Positions 1-8,498 are shown, counted from the stretch's first letter. The stretch is 64,000 bases of DNA from JBEKIK01 sp963845975 (GCA_963845975.1 CAWJUD010000001.1:2046001-2110000), one strand, 5' to 3'. Notes: generated by a model not told the origin, from the sequence alone. Made by a program: numbers and translations.

Positions 1-124
1 GCTCCTACCCAAGGAGGGAAGGGCTGCGCCGGATTCCCGCAAACCCGACGCATTCGGCGGAGTCCATCATTGGTTCGATTGTTTTAGTTCCAAGTTTTCA
101 GTCGGCAATCAGGATTTGTTTAGC

Positions 125-178
125 CCCGGCACTTGTGCCGGGTGTATTGAATATGGATCGCTAAACCGCAAGCGGTTT
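125..178. repeat. Two adjacent palindromic intergenic repeats
   Basis: CCCGGCAC (125-132) pairs with GTGCCGGG (135-142). AAACCGC (163-169) pairs with GCGGTTT (172-178) around an AA loop. The second palindrome recurs at 8479, 30175, 40864 and 40894, so it belongs to a dispersed family. They lie just past the stop codon of the minus-strand Mur ligase and could serve as a bidirectional transcript end. Nothing coding is seen in 1-196. Confidence 0.6.
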
Positions 179-196
179 CATTGGCGTATTTATCCT

Positions 197-1720
197 TCAT
201 CCTTTGGCATACGGCTGCACTTTATACAGCCAATCGCAGGCAATTTGACGATCATCAGGCGATAAACTTTCTTCGTCCTCAATTTCCAGAGTCTCATATC
301 CCTTGCCGGCAATCAGCACGCAATCGCCTATTTGGGCCAGGGACAAGGCGCGATGAATTGCCGCGCGGCGCTCGGGAATGATCTCCGCATGATCGGGGCG
401 TTGGAAACCGCTCAGTAGATCTCGGATGATCGCTGCCGGGTCCTCGCCGAGCGGATTGCCGCTTGTAACGATGGCCACATCGGCGTTCCGTTCCACTGCC
501 CGGCCCAGCAGCGGAGGCTGCGACTCATCGCCCTCGCTGCCTGCGCCGAACATGCAAATCAGCCGGCCTTGGGTCACGGTTTTGAGCGCTTGCAGGCATC
601 CTACCAAGGCATCGGGCGTATGGGCGAAGTCGACAAAAACGCTAAACGGCTGGCCGCATTCGATCCGCTCCAGCCGGCCGGGCACGTGTTTCGCCGCCTC
701 CAGGGTGCGAACGATCCGCGGCAACTTGATGCCGTAAGCCAGCCCGACCGCTGCGGCCGTCAGGCAGTTGTAAATATGATGCCTGCCGATCATCTGTGTT
801 CGCACCGGCATGGTATCGCTGCCGGCGGTGATAAGGAAAGTCTGCTCGCTGGGGAATTGTTCGATGGGCGTACCTGCGATTTCGGCGGGCGAATTAATGC
901 CCACCGTCAGTGCCGGACCGTCGATCTGCCGCAAATATCCGGCCGAGGCAGGATCGTCGGCGTTCAGGACCGCGAATGCCTCGCCGCGAAGATGATCGAA
1001 CAAGCGTGATCTGGCCGGCCGATAATCTTTGGATGTGATGTTGCCGCCAAGGTGGTCGCGGGTGACGTTCGTCACGCAGGCGGCATCGTAACAAACGCCG
1101 GCTACGCGCGATTGCGCCAAAGCCAGGTTGGATACATCCATCACCGCGTGCGAGCAGCCGTTGCGCACCATTCGGGCAAGCACTGTTGCCAATCGATCCG
1201 GCTGCGGCGTGGCCTCGGCGGCGTATTCTACATCCTCGCCGTCGAAATATCCCAGCCTGCTCAACAAACCGACTTTATGTCCCGCATGGGCCAGCACGCC
1301 GGCAATCAGGCAACTGGTAGTCGTTTTGCCGTTGACGCCCGTTACGCCGATAACTTTGAGCTTATCGCTGGGATGGCCCGCCAGGGCCTGGCAGATCAGG
1401 CCGTAGGCTTCTCGGGCATTGGAAACCAGGCAAACGGGAATATCCATTTTCGGCAATAGGTGGTCGGAAAGGATGCCGGCACAGCCTCGGGCGATGGCGT
1501 CGGCAAAGGAGTCGTATCCGATGCGAGCGGCGTCCAAAGCCACAAACAGGTCGCCCGATCGCAGTTGCTGCACATCGGAGGCGCAGCCGCAAAAGCCGAT
1601 ATCGCCGGCCCCGAAAAATTGGGCGTCCGGTACCAGTTTCCGCAGGCTTTCGAGATGTCCCAAACCGGGACAGACTTGCATGACCCAAGGCCTCCTTGCC
1701 AAGTAGTCCGCACATTCCAT
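197..1720 (-). CDS. Divergent MurE-like Mur ligase
   Basis: Mur ligase of 507 aa, resembling UDP-MurNAc-tripeptide synthetase (MurE), which adds the third stem-peptide residue in the cytoplasm. An N-terminal UDP-binding domain is followed by the ATP P-loop GVTGVNGKTTT (about 125-135), a central domain with TNVTRDHL, and a C-terminal domain with DFAHTPDAL and AGKGYE. Key residues differ from true MurE. The position of the carbamylated lysine carries arginine (R237, in YRPARSRLF), and the diaminopimelate-recognition motif DNPR reads GNPL (421-424). It is therefore probably a paralogue with altered substrate or reduced activity rather than the housekeeping enzyme. No other mur or fts gene is adjacent. 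The family is clear; the exact reaction is not. Confidence 0.8.
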   Translation of the reverse strand: MECADYLARRPWVMQVCPGLGHLESLRKLVPDAQFFGAGDIGFCGCASDVQQLRSGDLFVALDAARIGYDSFADAIARGCAGILSDHLLPKMDIPVCLVSNAREAYGLICQALAGHPSDKLKVIGVTGVNGKTTTSCLIAGVLAHAGHKVGLLSRLGYFDGEDVEYAAEATPQPDRLATVLARMVRNGCSHAVMDVSNLALAQSRVAGVCYDAACVTNVTRDHLGGNITSKDYRPARSRLFDHLRGEAFAVLNADDPASAGYLRQIDGPALTVGINSPAEIAGTPIEQFPSEQTFLITAGSDTMPVRTQMIGRHHIYNCLTAAAVGLAYGIKLPRIVRTLEAAKHVPGRLERIECGQPFSVFVDFAHTPDALVGCLQALKTVTQGRLICMFGAGSEGDESQPPLLGRAVERNADVAIVTSGNPLGEDPAAIIRDLLSGFQRPDHAEIIPERRAAIHRALSLAQIGDCVLIAGKGYETLEIEDEESLSPDDRQIACDWLYKVQPYAKG

Positions 1721-1971
1721 GTGCCGTCTGCATTACACTACAATGATAAGCGCGCTAATTTGGAGAAACGGCATCCTGCCGTGTTCAAGGGCGGGATTGT
1801 CTCGATTTTTGGGCTTTTGTCAAGGCGGAAATTCGTTCACACTGACCTTTGGACTGGACAAAATCGGTATTTTAGGCGAAGATTCTGAAACATGGGGACT
1901 GGCTCCGACATGCAAGTTTCCGTGATAAACTGGGGAATCAAACCAGACGCCCGTCCCCTTTTTTCATAACC

Positions 1972-2676
1972 ATGCCTTACAGTGATTTTGATCTGGAAAC
2001 TCTGGCCCGATACTTGCATCTCACCCCGCAGCAGGTGATCAAGCTGGCGGAGCGCGGTCATCTGCCGGGACGGAAGATCGGCGGCGAGTGGAAGTTCGCC
2101 AGGCCCGACATCCACCAGTGGTTCGAAAACCGCATCGGATTGTCGGACGAAGAGGAATTGGTCCTGGTGGAAAGCGTGTTGCAGCGATCCGCGCCGCTGG
2201 ATGATGAGCAGGAAATCTGCATTTCCGAATTATTGCCGGTCCAAGCCATTGCCGTCCCCTTATATGCTAGAACGCGAAGTGCCGTGATCGACGGGATGGT
2301 CGATCTGGCGGCGGGCACGGGATGGCTGTGGGATCCAAAGGCCATGGCCGAGGCGGTCCGTTCCCGCGAGGAAATGCACCCCACGGCCCTGGAAAACGGC
2401 GTGGCCTTGATGCATCCCCGCCGGCCGATGCCCAAAATACTCGCCCAACCCTTTTTGGCCTTGGGCTGCACTTTAAGCGGCATACCCTTTGGCAGCGACT
2501 GCCCACTGACCGATGTTTTTTTTCTGATCTGTTCAGCCGACGACCGCGGCCATCTGCATACCCTTGCCCGATTAAGCCGCCTGCTGACAATACCCGGCTT
2601 TTTGAACGAATTGCATCAGGTGCAGGATGCTAAAACGGCCCACCGGTTGATAGTCGAAGCCGAAGAGAGTTTGTAG
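1972..2676 (+). CDS. HTH excisionase-type domain fused to PTS EIIA domain
   Basis: Protein of 234 aa. Residues about 6-55 form a MerR/excisionase-like winged helix; the core (LARYLHLTPQQVIKLAERG, then GRKIGGEWKF) matches helix-turn-helix proteins that read a short DNA site. Residues about 85-230 resemble the fructose-type PTS EIIA/PtsN domain, with the phosphorylatable histidine expected at H148 in GVALMHPRRP. The fusion suggests a DNA-binding regulator whose activity depends on EIIA phosphorylation or on a protein contact made by this domain. No HPr, EI or sugar permease lies nearby, so the phosphoryl source and targets are unknown. It stands alone, divergent from the upstream Mur ligase, with a hairpin just after its stop. 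Confidence 0.82.
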   Translation: MPYSDFDLETLARYLHLTPQQVIKLAERGHLPGRKIGGEWKFARPDIHQWFENRIGLSDEEELVLVESVLQRSAPLDDEQEICISELLPVQAIAVPLYARTRSAVIDGMVDLAAGTGWLWDPKAMAEAVRSREEMHPTALENGVALMHPRRPMPKILAQPFLALGCTLSGIPFGSDCPLTDVFFLICSADDRGHLHTLARLSRLLTIPGFLNELHQVQDAKTAHRLIVEAEESL

Positions 2677-2686
2677 GAGAGGAGGG

Positions 2687-2706
2687 CCGGGCAATTTATT
2701 GCCCGG
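2687..2706 (+). terminator. Hairpin after the HTH-EIIA gene
   Basis: CCGGGCAA (2687-2694) and TTGCCCGG (2699-2706) form a perfect 8-bp stem with a TTTA loop, starting 10 bases past the stop codon. No T-tract follows, so it is a weak intrinsic terminator or a 3' processing/stability hairpin. Confidence 0.45.
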
Positions 2707-2779
2707 TTAAGAGAGATAAGGGATGAAAGAAACCACTTGCGGTTCGCTTTTATAACCATCCAGGATTTATTCTTTGACA

Positions 2780-2807
2780 TTCATCCTTCATCCTTCATCC
2801 TTCATCC
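2780..2807. repeat. Heptamer tandem repeat TTCATCC x4
   Basis: Four head-to-tail copies of TTCATCC end a few bases past the stop codon of the minus-strand gene at 2813-3058, reading GGATGAA in its mRNA. Shorter or degenerate runs of the same unit sit at the 3' ends of the minus-strand genes near 197, 30236 and 41018. Confidence 0.75.
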
Positions 2808-2812
2808 TTTCT

Positions 2813-3058
2813 TCAGCTTGTCTTGGCCGAAGCGGTTTGAATCTGCTCCAGGGAGCGGCCTAGTTTTTTGCGGGTCTTTTGATCGGGCGACGATGCCGTT
2901 TCGTTCGTGAGCGCCGCCGGGCTGTTGCGCACCTGTTCCAAAAGGCGGCGGCCGATGTCCTCGCCTTGGGCCGGCGTGCCGATGTCGTTCACTGCGTCGG
3001 AAACCCCCAACAGCACTGACGAACGGACTCCATCGCGGATCCAGTTGAAAAAATTCAT
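2813..3058 (-). CDS. Small hypothetical protein
   Basis: Small cytoplasmic protein of 81 aa starting MNFFNWIRDGVRSSVLLGVS. It has an amphipathic N-terminal helix, a charged middle (GEDIGRRLLEQVRN) and a Ser/Thr/Lys-rich tail. There is no signal peptide or membrane segment. A purine-rich GGAGACTGAAG-type ribosome site precedes the ATG on the minus strand, which supports a real gene. I cannot assign a function; the composition recalls short, abundant planctomycete proteins of unknown role. It stands alone between two plus-strand genes and is followed by the TTCATCC repeat. Confidence 0.55.
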   Translation of the reverse strand: MNFFNWIRDGVRSSVLLGVSDAVNDIGTPAQGEDIGRRLLEQVRNSPAALTNETASSPDQKTRKKLGRSLEQIQTASAKTS

Positions 3059-3144
3059 GACTTCAGTCTCCTTTATTTTTGAGCACTTTTGAAAGGGAGC
3101 GGAAGAATAACAAGAGATGGTTTTCCTGTCCAGACGAGCTATCC

Positions 3145-3270
3145 CGGATTATTCATGAGTTTACACTAGCCCGAAGCGCAAGCGAGGGATGGCAAACAGT
3201 TTACACTCGCTTGCGCTTCGGGCTGGTGTTTCACATTCTGCGTTAAAAATCCTAGGCTATGAATAATCCG
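3145..3270. repeat. Nested inverted-repeat element (about 126 bp)
   Basis: Outer arms CGGATTATTCAT (3145-3156) and ATGAATAATCCG (3259-3270) enclose perfect 19-bp inner arms at 3168-3186 and 3206-3224, built on AGCCCGAAGCGCAAGCGAG. The string GTTTACACT also occurs directly before each inner arm. It fills most of the gene-free stretch 3059-3391. The layout matches a second element at 44473-44591, suggesting a small non-autonomous repeat unit. Confidence 0.8.
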
Positions 3271-3400
3271 AGCTAGGCGGACTGGGAAATCCCGAAAAAG
3301 GGAAAATAGCAAAAATGGTAAAACCAGGGGAGTTTTGTCTTTGATCTCGAAAGTATTTACAATATAAGTTTTCCCCTGGCCACAAACGGACGTGCAACGG

Positions 3401-4807
3401 ATGACCATCGATCGATCGCATAGATTGGGCCAGGGGAACATCACCCGGTTGCTGGCAACCTTTTCCATTCCGGCCATTGTCGGGCTGCTGGCCCAGGCCC
3501 TGTATTATGTAGTGGATAGGATTTTCATCGGCTGGGCCCTGCAATCGGAGGGAATTGCCGGCATCACGGTTTGCTTTCCCTTCATGCTCATTATCATGGC
3601 CTTTGCACTGTTAATCGGGCTTGGGGCTGCCGCGCTTATCTCCATCCGCTTGGGCGAACAAAAAAAGGCCGAGGCCGAACTGGTGTTGGGCAATGCCGCC
3701 GTGCTGCTGGTTGTGGCATCGATTGGGGTTACCGCCGTGGGATTGTCGCTCCTGGATCGCCTGCTGATTTTATTCGGGGCCAGCGAGATCGTGCTGCCTT
3801 ATGCCCACGACTATATGCAGGTTATCGCGCTGGGCGCGATTTTTCAGATCTTGGGTTATGGACTGAATGCCCCCATACGCGGCGAGGGAAATCCGCGAAT
3901 CGCCATGTTTACCCTGCTTATCGGAGTATTGCTGAATGTAATTCTGGCTCCGATCTTTATTTTCGGTCTGGGCTGGGGGATGCGGGGCGCGGGGCTGGCG
4001 ACCGTGTTGTCCCAGGGCGTTTCAGCAGTTTGGGTGGTGGCCTATTTTCTCCGCGGCGACAGCCTGCTCTGTATGCATTGGAAAAACCTGCTCCTGAAAA
4101 AATCGATTTGTCTGCAAATCATGGCTATAGGTTCATCGCCCTTTGCCATACAAATCTCCGCCTCGGTGATGCAAAGCATTTTGAACCGCCAATTGGACCG
4201 ATACGGGGGCGACGAGGCAATCGCCGCCTGGGGCATCATCTGGGCCGTGGTGATGATGTTCTTCATGCCCATGTTCGGCATCAACCAGGGAGCGCAGCCG
4301 ATCATGGGCTACAACTACGGGGCCGGCGAGTTCGCACGAGTCAGACAAGCCTTGAAAACCGCGGTAGCTGCCGCATCGGGCTTCGCCGTGCTCGGATTTG
4401 CGATCATGATGTTCGCGCCCGCGCAGGTAGTCCGGCTTTTCAATCCCGGAGATGTAGATTTGCAGGTATTGACCGTCCACGCCATGCGGATTTGCGTGAT
4501 TATGATGCCGATCGTCGGATTTCAGGTGGTCAGCATCGGATATTTTCTGGCGGTGGGAAAACCGCGCGAATCGATGCTGGTCAGCCTTTCCCGGCAACTA
4601 CTTTTTTTGATTCCCGCCGTTTTAATCTTGCCCAATTTCATGGGTTTAAACGGCGTTTGGGCGGCGATCCCCACGGCCGACCTCAGTTCCTCCATCCTCG
4701 CCGGCGCGCTTTTATTCTTGGAATTGCGTCATTTGGGGAATCACCGACGGATATCTGCGAATATAAGACAGGATAGAGGGGGGATAGAGGAAACCGTTAA
4801 AAAATAG
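3401..4807 (+). CDS. MATE family efflux transporter
   Basis: Inner-membrane cation-driven multidrug/toxin exporter of 468 aa, about 12 hydrophobic segments in two homologous halves, which is normal length for the family. Family signatures include LATFSIPAIVGLLAQALYYV near the N terminus, the membrane-entry segment GEGNPRIAMFTLLIGVLLN, and the second-half repeat FGINQGAQPIMGYNYGAGEF, typical of the bacterial NorM/DinF-like branch. ATG at 3401 is chosen; an in-frame GTG at 3392 would add three residues. Neither has a clear Shine-Dalgarno. The substrate cannot be predicted. It appears monocistronic, with the nested inverted-repeat element upstream. The stretch 4808-5068 downstream holds no supported gene. 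Confidence 0.93.
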   Translation: MTIDRSHRLGQGNITRLLATFSIPAIVGLLAQALYYVVDRIFIGWALQSEGIAGITVCFPFMLIIMAFALLIGLGAAALISIRLGEQKKAEAELVLGNAAVLLVVASIGVTAVGLSLLDRLLILFGASEIVLPYAHDYMQVIALGAIFQILGYGLNAPIRGEGNPRIAMFTLLIGVLLNVILAPIFIFGLGWGMRGAGLATVLSQGVSAVWVVAYFLRGDSLLCMHWKNLLLKKSICLQIMAIGSSPFAIQISASVMQSILNRQLDRYGGDEAIAAWGIIWAVVMMFFMPMFGINQGAQPIMGYNYGAGEFARVRQALKTAVAAASGFAVLGFAIMMFAPAQVVRLFNPGDVDLQVLTVHAMRICVIMMPIVGFQVVSIGYFLAVGKPRESMLVSLSRQLLFLIPAVLILPNFMGLNGVWAAIPTADLSSSILAGALLFLELRHLGNHRRISANIRQDRGGIEETVKK

Positions 4808-5068
4808 TCATCCGTCTACTATGATGAGTATTACGGGCATGTGAAGCGGTTCTGCCCGGAGTGCGATTGGGACGGTCTTAAAATATCGGGCCAATCCTGC
4901 CAACGATCTTGATTCACCCGGCCGCCTCTGGGCACAGGTTCTGGCCCTGCAATAGAACATTTGATAAAAAAGGATGGGTTCATGCACAAAAAGAGCAGGT
5001 TGGCCAGTCAATTGAGTATACGGAGTAGACGAAGAGTTCAGGAAGTGCCGACCGTTGGGGAGAATTGC

Positions 5069-5923
5069 ATGTTGCAGCCATTAAACGGTGCGCTAAACCT
5101 GGTTTACAAAGAATACCGCCAGCAACTGTTTACCTGTGCCATGGCAATCACACGGTGCCCCGATCGAGCGGAGGACGCAGTGCAGGAGGCATTTTATCGG
5201 CTCTTTCGACTTAATGTTCGCCCCAGAAACCTAAAAGCCTATGTATTCCGCACGGTCCGCAACGCGGCCTTGGATCAAGTCCGAAATAATTCAACAACAA
5301 TCCAACCGAATCTCGATTTCATCTTCGACCCGCGGCCTGACCCCTGCAGCGTTGCAACGGATGAAGAGTTCAAGCGCCGGGTGGCGGCGGCAATGACGGC
5401 CCTTTCCGGAGACGAGTGCGAAACAATCGTCCAGCACTTGTACGGCAATTTGACGTTCCGTGAAATCGCCGATATCCGCGAAGCGCCGTTGGGGACGATT
5501 ACGGCCTGGTACCAGAGGGGTCTTAAAAAACTGCGCGGAATTGGAGAAATGACTATGGAAGATTTCGAATCAAAACTCAAGAGCCTGCGACTGCGTCAGC
5601 CATCGCAGGAATTGGACGAGCGAGTTATTGCCGTAAAATCCGAGCCCGCTCCGGCCAAAATATGCCGAGCCTCTCGGCGGATCCCGCTCTGGGCTGCCGC
5701 GGCGGCGTCCTTATCCGCGGGCCTGGTTGGATTCGCCGCGGGATTCGCCTTTCGGGAAAGCCCTGCCGTCGGCGTTTCCAGCCGTGTCTCGCCCGCCTCG
5801 GTCCAGGTAATCTATCATTCTCCATCGACCGGGGATCCATTTGATTTCACCCGTAATCCAGAGGCTATCCTTCCCCGTGAGGTGAAGGTAACCCTCCAAA
5901 CCATCAAAGGAATAGGAACATGA
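5069..5923 (+). CDS. ECF sigma factor fused to anti-sigma-like membrane tail
   Basis: Protein of 284 aa from ATG 5069, chosen because GGGGAG lies six bases upstream; the frame is open back to 4961. Residues about 8-75 are sigma region 2 (RCPDRAEDAVQEAFYRLFR) and about 105-160 region 4 (LTFREIADIREAPLGTITAW). The chain then continues past the usual sigma end into MTMEDFESKLKSLRLRQPS, a charged linker, one transmembrane helix (about 205-228) and a short periplasmic part. In related loci a comparable segment is usually a separate membrane anti-sigma partner. An internal ATG at 5549 preceded by GGAG could also make that part alone. The TGA overlaps the next gene's ATG (ATGA), so the two are coupled. 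Likely an envelope-responsive regulator; the signal is unknown. Confidence 0.82.
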   Translation: MLQPLNGALNLVYKEYRQQLFTCAMAITRCPDRAEDAVQEAFYRLFRLNVRPRNLKAYVFRTVRNAALDQVRNNSTTIQPNLDFIFDPRPDPCSVATDEEFKRRVAAAMTALSGDECETIVQHLYGNLTFREIADIREAPLGTITAWYQRGLKKLRGIGEMTMEDFESKLKSLRLRQPSQELDERVIAVKSEPAPAKICRASRRIPLWAAAAASLSAGLVGFAAGFAFRESPAVGVSSRVSPASVQVIYHSPSTGDPFDFTRNPEAILPREVKVTLQTIKGIGT

Positions 5924-6684
5924 AAAATACACTCCTCATCGCCATGTTTTCGATTGTTCTTTCTGTTGCCTTCACCGCATCTGCCCAAGATACAGAACCA
6001 CGCCCTGCGCCGCCTGCACCGCCGGCCGATATTCCCAGCGGACCGAACTCCGTCGGAATCAGGTTCTGGCTTTATCGAATACAAGGTGACATATCAGGCG
6101 ATATGTCTCTTACCGAGAACCTCTGGGAGGGAATCGACAGCAAAAATACTTCTGCCAAACAAGGCCCCTTTAGTTTTTTCACTCTGGCCAAGCTCACCAT
6201 CGCAGGGGTGAAGTTACAAGCGGATCAGAGCGGCTGGAAATGGGATGAAAAGGATGAACCCCTAAGCGGCAGCCGCGTCGAGCGGATCACTGCTCCTCAA
6301 ATTCGCCTGGACATGCCGAACGAATTCTATATCCAAGTCGGCTCGGACGTTCCCCTCCAGTACTTCCGCAAGCGCCCGGATGGTCTATTTGAGCTGGGTC
6401 AGGTCAATCAATCGACCGGCCTGAAAGTGACTTCCCGCGTCGAAAAAGGAAAGGGAAATGCCGATACGGTCGTCTTGCGCGACTTTTCCATTGAAACCAG
6501 CCTGGTCGAAAAGCGCAAACCTGTCGAGGGAGTCGCCTTGGACGTGGGCGAGCCGGTGCTTAGAGTTAATGAGAGGAGATTCACTATTGCCGTGAAGCCC
6601 AATCTGGATTATGGCATTTTGTTCTCCACGGAAGGCGTCGGTTCTCTCCTCTTGCGTCTAAGGTTGGACACAGCATCAAAATAG
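5920..6684 (+). CDS. Secreted hypothetical protein coupled to sigma gene
   Basis: Protein of 254 aa with a clean signal peptide; the predicted cleavage follows A22 in AFTASA|QD. The mature part starts with a Pro/Ala-rich stretch and continues as a soluble, probably beta-rich domain with no membrane segment. Its ATG overlaps the sigma factor stop by four bases, which implies translational coupling and a shared function, for example as the periplasmic sensor or client of that regulator. I do not recognise the family. Repeated mention of extremes in the chain, such as DMPNEFYIQVGSDVPLQYF, resembles secretin-like or anti-sigma accessory domains only loosely. Confidence 0.75.
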   Translation: MKNTLLIAMFSIVLSVAFTASAQDTEPRPAPPAPPADIPSGPNSVGIRFWLYRIQGDISGDMSLTENLWEGIDSKNTSAKQGPFSFFTLAKLTIAGVKLQADQSGWKWDEKDEPLSGSRVERITAPQIRLDMPNEFYIQVGSDVPLQYFRKRPDGLFELGQVNQSTGLKVTSRVEKGKGNADTVVLRDFSIETSLVEKRKPVEGVALDVGEPVLRVNERRFTIAVKPNLDYGILFSTEGVGSLLLRLRLDTASK

Positions 6685-6756
6685 CAATTGGGCAAGACTT
6701 CATTGAAGATAATGACTATTCAGTCTCATAATCGACATCAATGCAACCTTATGCCG

Positions 6757-6901
6757 GCTTTAGTGGTTGAATTCCCAGGCGGGTGCCATGGCCACACTTG
6801 CGTGGCCATGCGGCTTAATTCTCGAGAAAACATGCCCACGGCAAGCGTGGGCATGGCACCCATACGCTACACTTACCCGAGTTGCGCTTTAGTGGTTGAA
6901 T
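6757..6901. repeat. Palindromic insertion flanked by 16-bp direct repeats
   Basis: GCTTTAGTGGTTGAAT occurs at 6757-6772 and again at 6886-6901. The 113 bases between hold outer arms GGGTGCCATG / CATGGCACCC and inner palindromes GGCCACacttgcGTGGCC and GCCCACggcaagcGTGGGC. The right-hand direct repeat includes the pncB stop codon and last codons. The structure looks like a short palindromic element bounded by a target-site duplication. A related palindrome lies at 53633. Confidence 0.65.
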
Positions 6902-8361
6902 CCACGGGCCTCGAGAATGAGTTTTAGTTTGCGTTCGTTGAGCCCCAGTTCCAGGCCGACGGGATATTGGTGCGGGTTGACGAAGCGTTTGATTCCGGCG
7001 TGAAAAGATGACAATTGTTGCCCAGTACGCTGGCGAATGATTTCCAAGGTTGGAGATTGATAGACTATTTGGCCGCGCCTGAGGATCGGCACTAATAGGT
7101 CTTCGCAGGCGGCGTCTTTGGGCATGACCTTGCGGCGCGTCACGTCGAAGGGATCGACCATTATGCAATCGCCGTTGATGGGGCGCTGCTCGTCGAAAAT
7201 CACGTCGCCCATGCACTCGCCGTCGCGTTTATAACGCCTTACCTGCAAGATGCCGGGAGTGGAAATCTTCACCGCTTGTTCGGAGAGTTTGATTTTAGGT
7301 TCCCAAGCTCTACCGGGTCGCCGTATGGCAGAGAGTTTATACACGCCGCCTAGGGCCGGGTCGTCGTGGGCGGTGACCAGCCTGGTTCCCACGCCCCAGG
7401 CGTCGATCTTCGCGCCCTGCTCTTTCAGGCTAACAATGATGTTTTCGTCCAGATCGTTCGAGGCGAGTATGACGGCATTGGGAAATCCGGCGTCGTCGAG
7501 TATCTCCCGGGCCTGGATGCTCAGCCAGGCCAGGTCGCCGGAGTCCAGCCGCACGCCGATCATTTCATGTCCTTGTCTGCGCAGCTCTTGCCCTATTACG
7601 ACCGCGTTGCGAACGCCCTGCAAGGTGTCGTAAGTATCGACCAGGAATATGCAGTTATTGGGCATGGATTGGGCGAATGCTCGAAAGGCCTTAAGTTCGT
7701 CCTCGAAGCACATTACCCAACTATGCGCGATGGTTCCCTTGACCGGGATGCCGAAAATGCGGCCGGCAAGCACGTTCGAGGTGGCCTGGCAGCCGCCGAT
7801 GTATGCCGCCCGGGCGGCCGAGAGCGCCCCGTCGATGCCCTGGGCGCGGCGCAGCCCGAATTCTATGACCTGATCGCCGCCGGCGGCCATTACCACGCGT
7901 GCCGCCTTGGTGGCGATAAGCGATTGGAAGTTGATGAAGTTCAGCATCGCCGATTCCAGGAGTTGGGCCTGGATCAACGGGCCTTTTACCCGTAAAAGCG
8001 GCTCGTTTGGAAACACCGCCGTACCTTCGGGCACGGCGTCCACGTCGCAGAGCAATTGCATGTGGCTGAGATATTCCAGAAACGCCCGGTCAAAAAGCGG
8101 TTTATCGTCGTTGCCGCGAAGCGTGGAAAGGCAATCAAGTTCGGCCTGATCGAAATGCAGATTTTCCAGATATTCGATTGTCGTGGCTAGGCCCGCCGCT
8201 ATGGTGAATCCGCCGTGGAACGGATTCTGCCGGAAAAAAAGATGAAATGCCGCTTCCAGGTCCTTTTTATCGGTTTTCCAATAGCCGTAGGCCATGGTCA
8301 TTTGATACAGATCGGTCAACAGTCCCAACGAGGGTTTATAAAGCTCGGCCAGTGTATTCAT
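6889..8361 (-). CDS. pncB: Nicotinate phosphoribosyltransferase
   Basis: Enzyme of 490 aa that joins nicotinate to PRPP to give nicotinate mononucleotide in NAD salvage (Preiss-Handler route), cytosolic. N-terminal LLTDLYQMTMAYGYW is diagnostic of the family, followed by FRQNPFHGGFTIAAGL. The segment GTIAHSWVMCFEDELKAF carries the conserved histidine that is phosphorylated during the ATP-stimulated cycle. VRLDSGDLAWLS and the following beta/alpha strands belong to the PRPP-binding barrel. Length is typical of the long bacterial form. The stop codon lies inside one copy of a 16-bp direct repeat flanking a palindromic element. No other NAD genes are adjacent; panD at 57 kb is unrelated in pathway. 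Confidence 0.96.
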   Translation of the reverse strand: MNTLAELYKPSLGLLTDLYQMTMAYGYWKTDKKDLEAAFHLFFRQNPFHGGFTIAAGLATTIEYLENLHFDQAELDCLSTLRGNDDKPLFDRAFLEYLSHMQLLCDVDAVPEGTAVFPNEPLLRVKGPLIQAQLLESAMLNFINFQSLIATKAARVVMAAGGDQVIEFGLRRAQGIDGALSAARAAYIGGCQATSNVLAGRIFGIPVKGTIAHSWVMCFEDELKAFRAFAQSMPNNCIFLVDTYDTLQGVRNAVVIGQELRRQGHEMIGVRLDSGDLAWLSIQAREILDDAGFPNAVILASNDLDENIIVSLKEQGAKIDAWGVGTRLVTAHDDPALGGVYKLSAIRRPGRAWEPKIKLSEQAVKISTPGILQVRRYKRDGECMGDVIFDEQRPINGDCIMVDPFDVTRRKVMPKDAACEDLLVPILRRGQIVYQSPTLEIIRQRTGQQLSSFHAGIKRFVNPHQYPVGLELGLNERKLKLILEARGFNH

Positions 8362-8478
8362 GATTTTTTGACTCCGGATGGTCTTGGTGTAATACTAGAC
8401 TTTTGCAAAAGTCCAGTCGATGGCCCCCTATCGGCGGAGGAGGTTCCGGGGTATAAAAAAAGGGGATGGGCAAACAAC

Positions 8479-8498
8479 CGAAACCGCTTGCGGTTTCG
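8479..8498. repeat. Copy of GAAACCGC palindromic repeat
   Basis: CGAAACCGC (8479-8487) and GCGGTTTCG (8490-8498) form a near-perfect palindrome of the dispersed family also seen at 163, 30175, 40864 and 40894. It lies in the divergent space between pncB and the moxR-like gene. Confidence 0.7.

Noticed and set aside
4808..5011. Minus-strand frame of 67 codons before the sigma gene
   Set aside because: No homology and it lies over the leader of the sigma factor; taken as chance.
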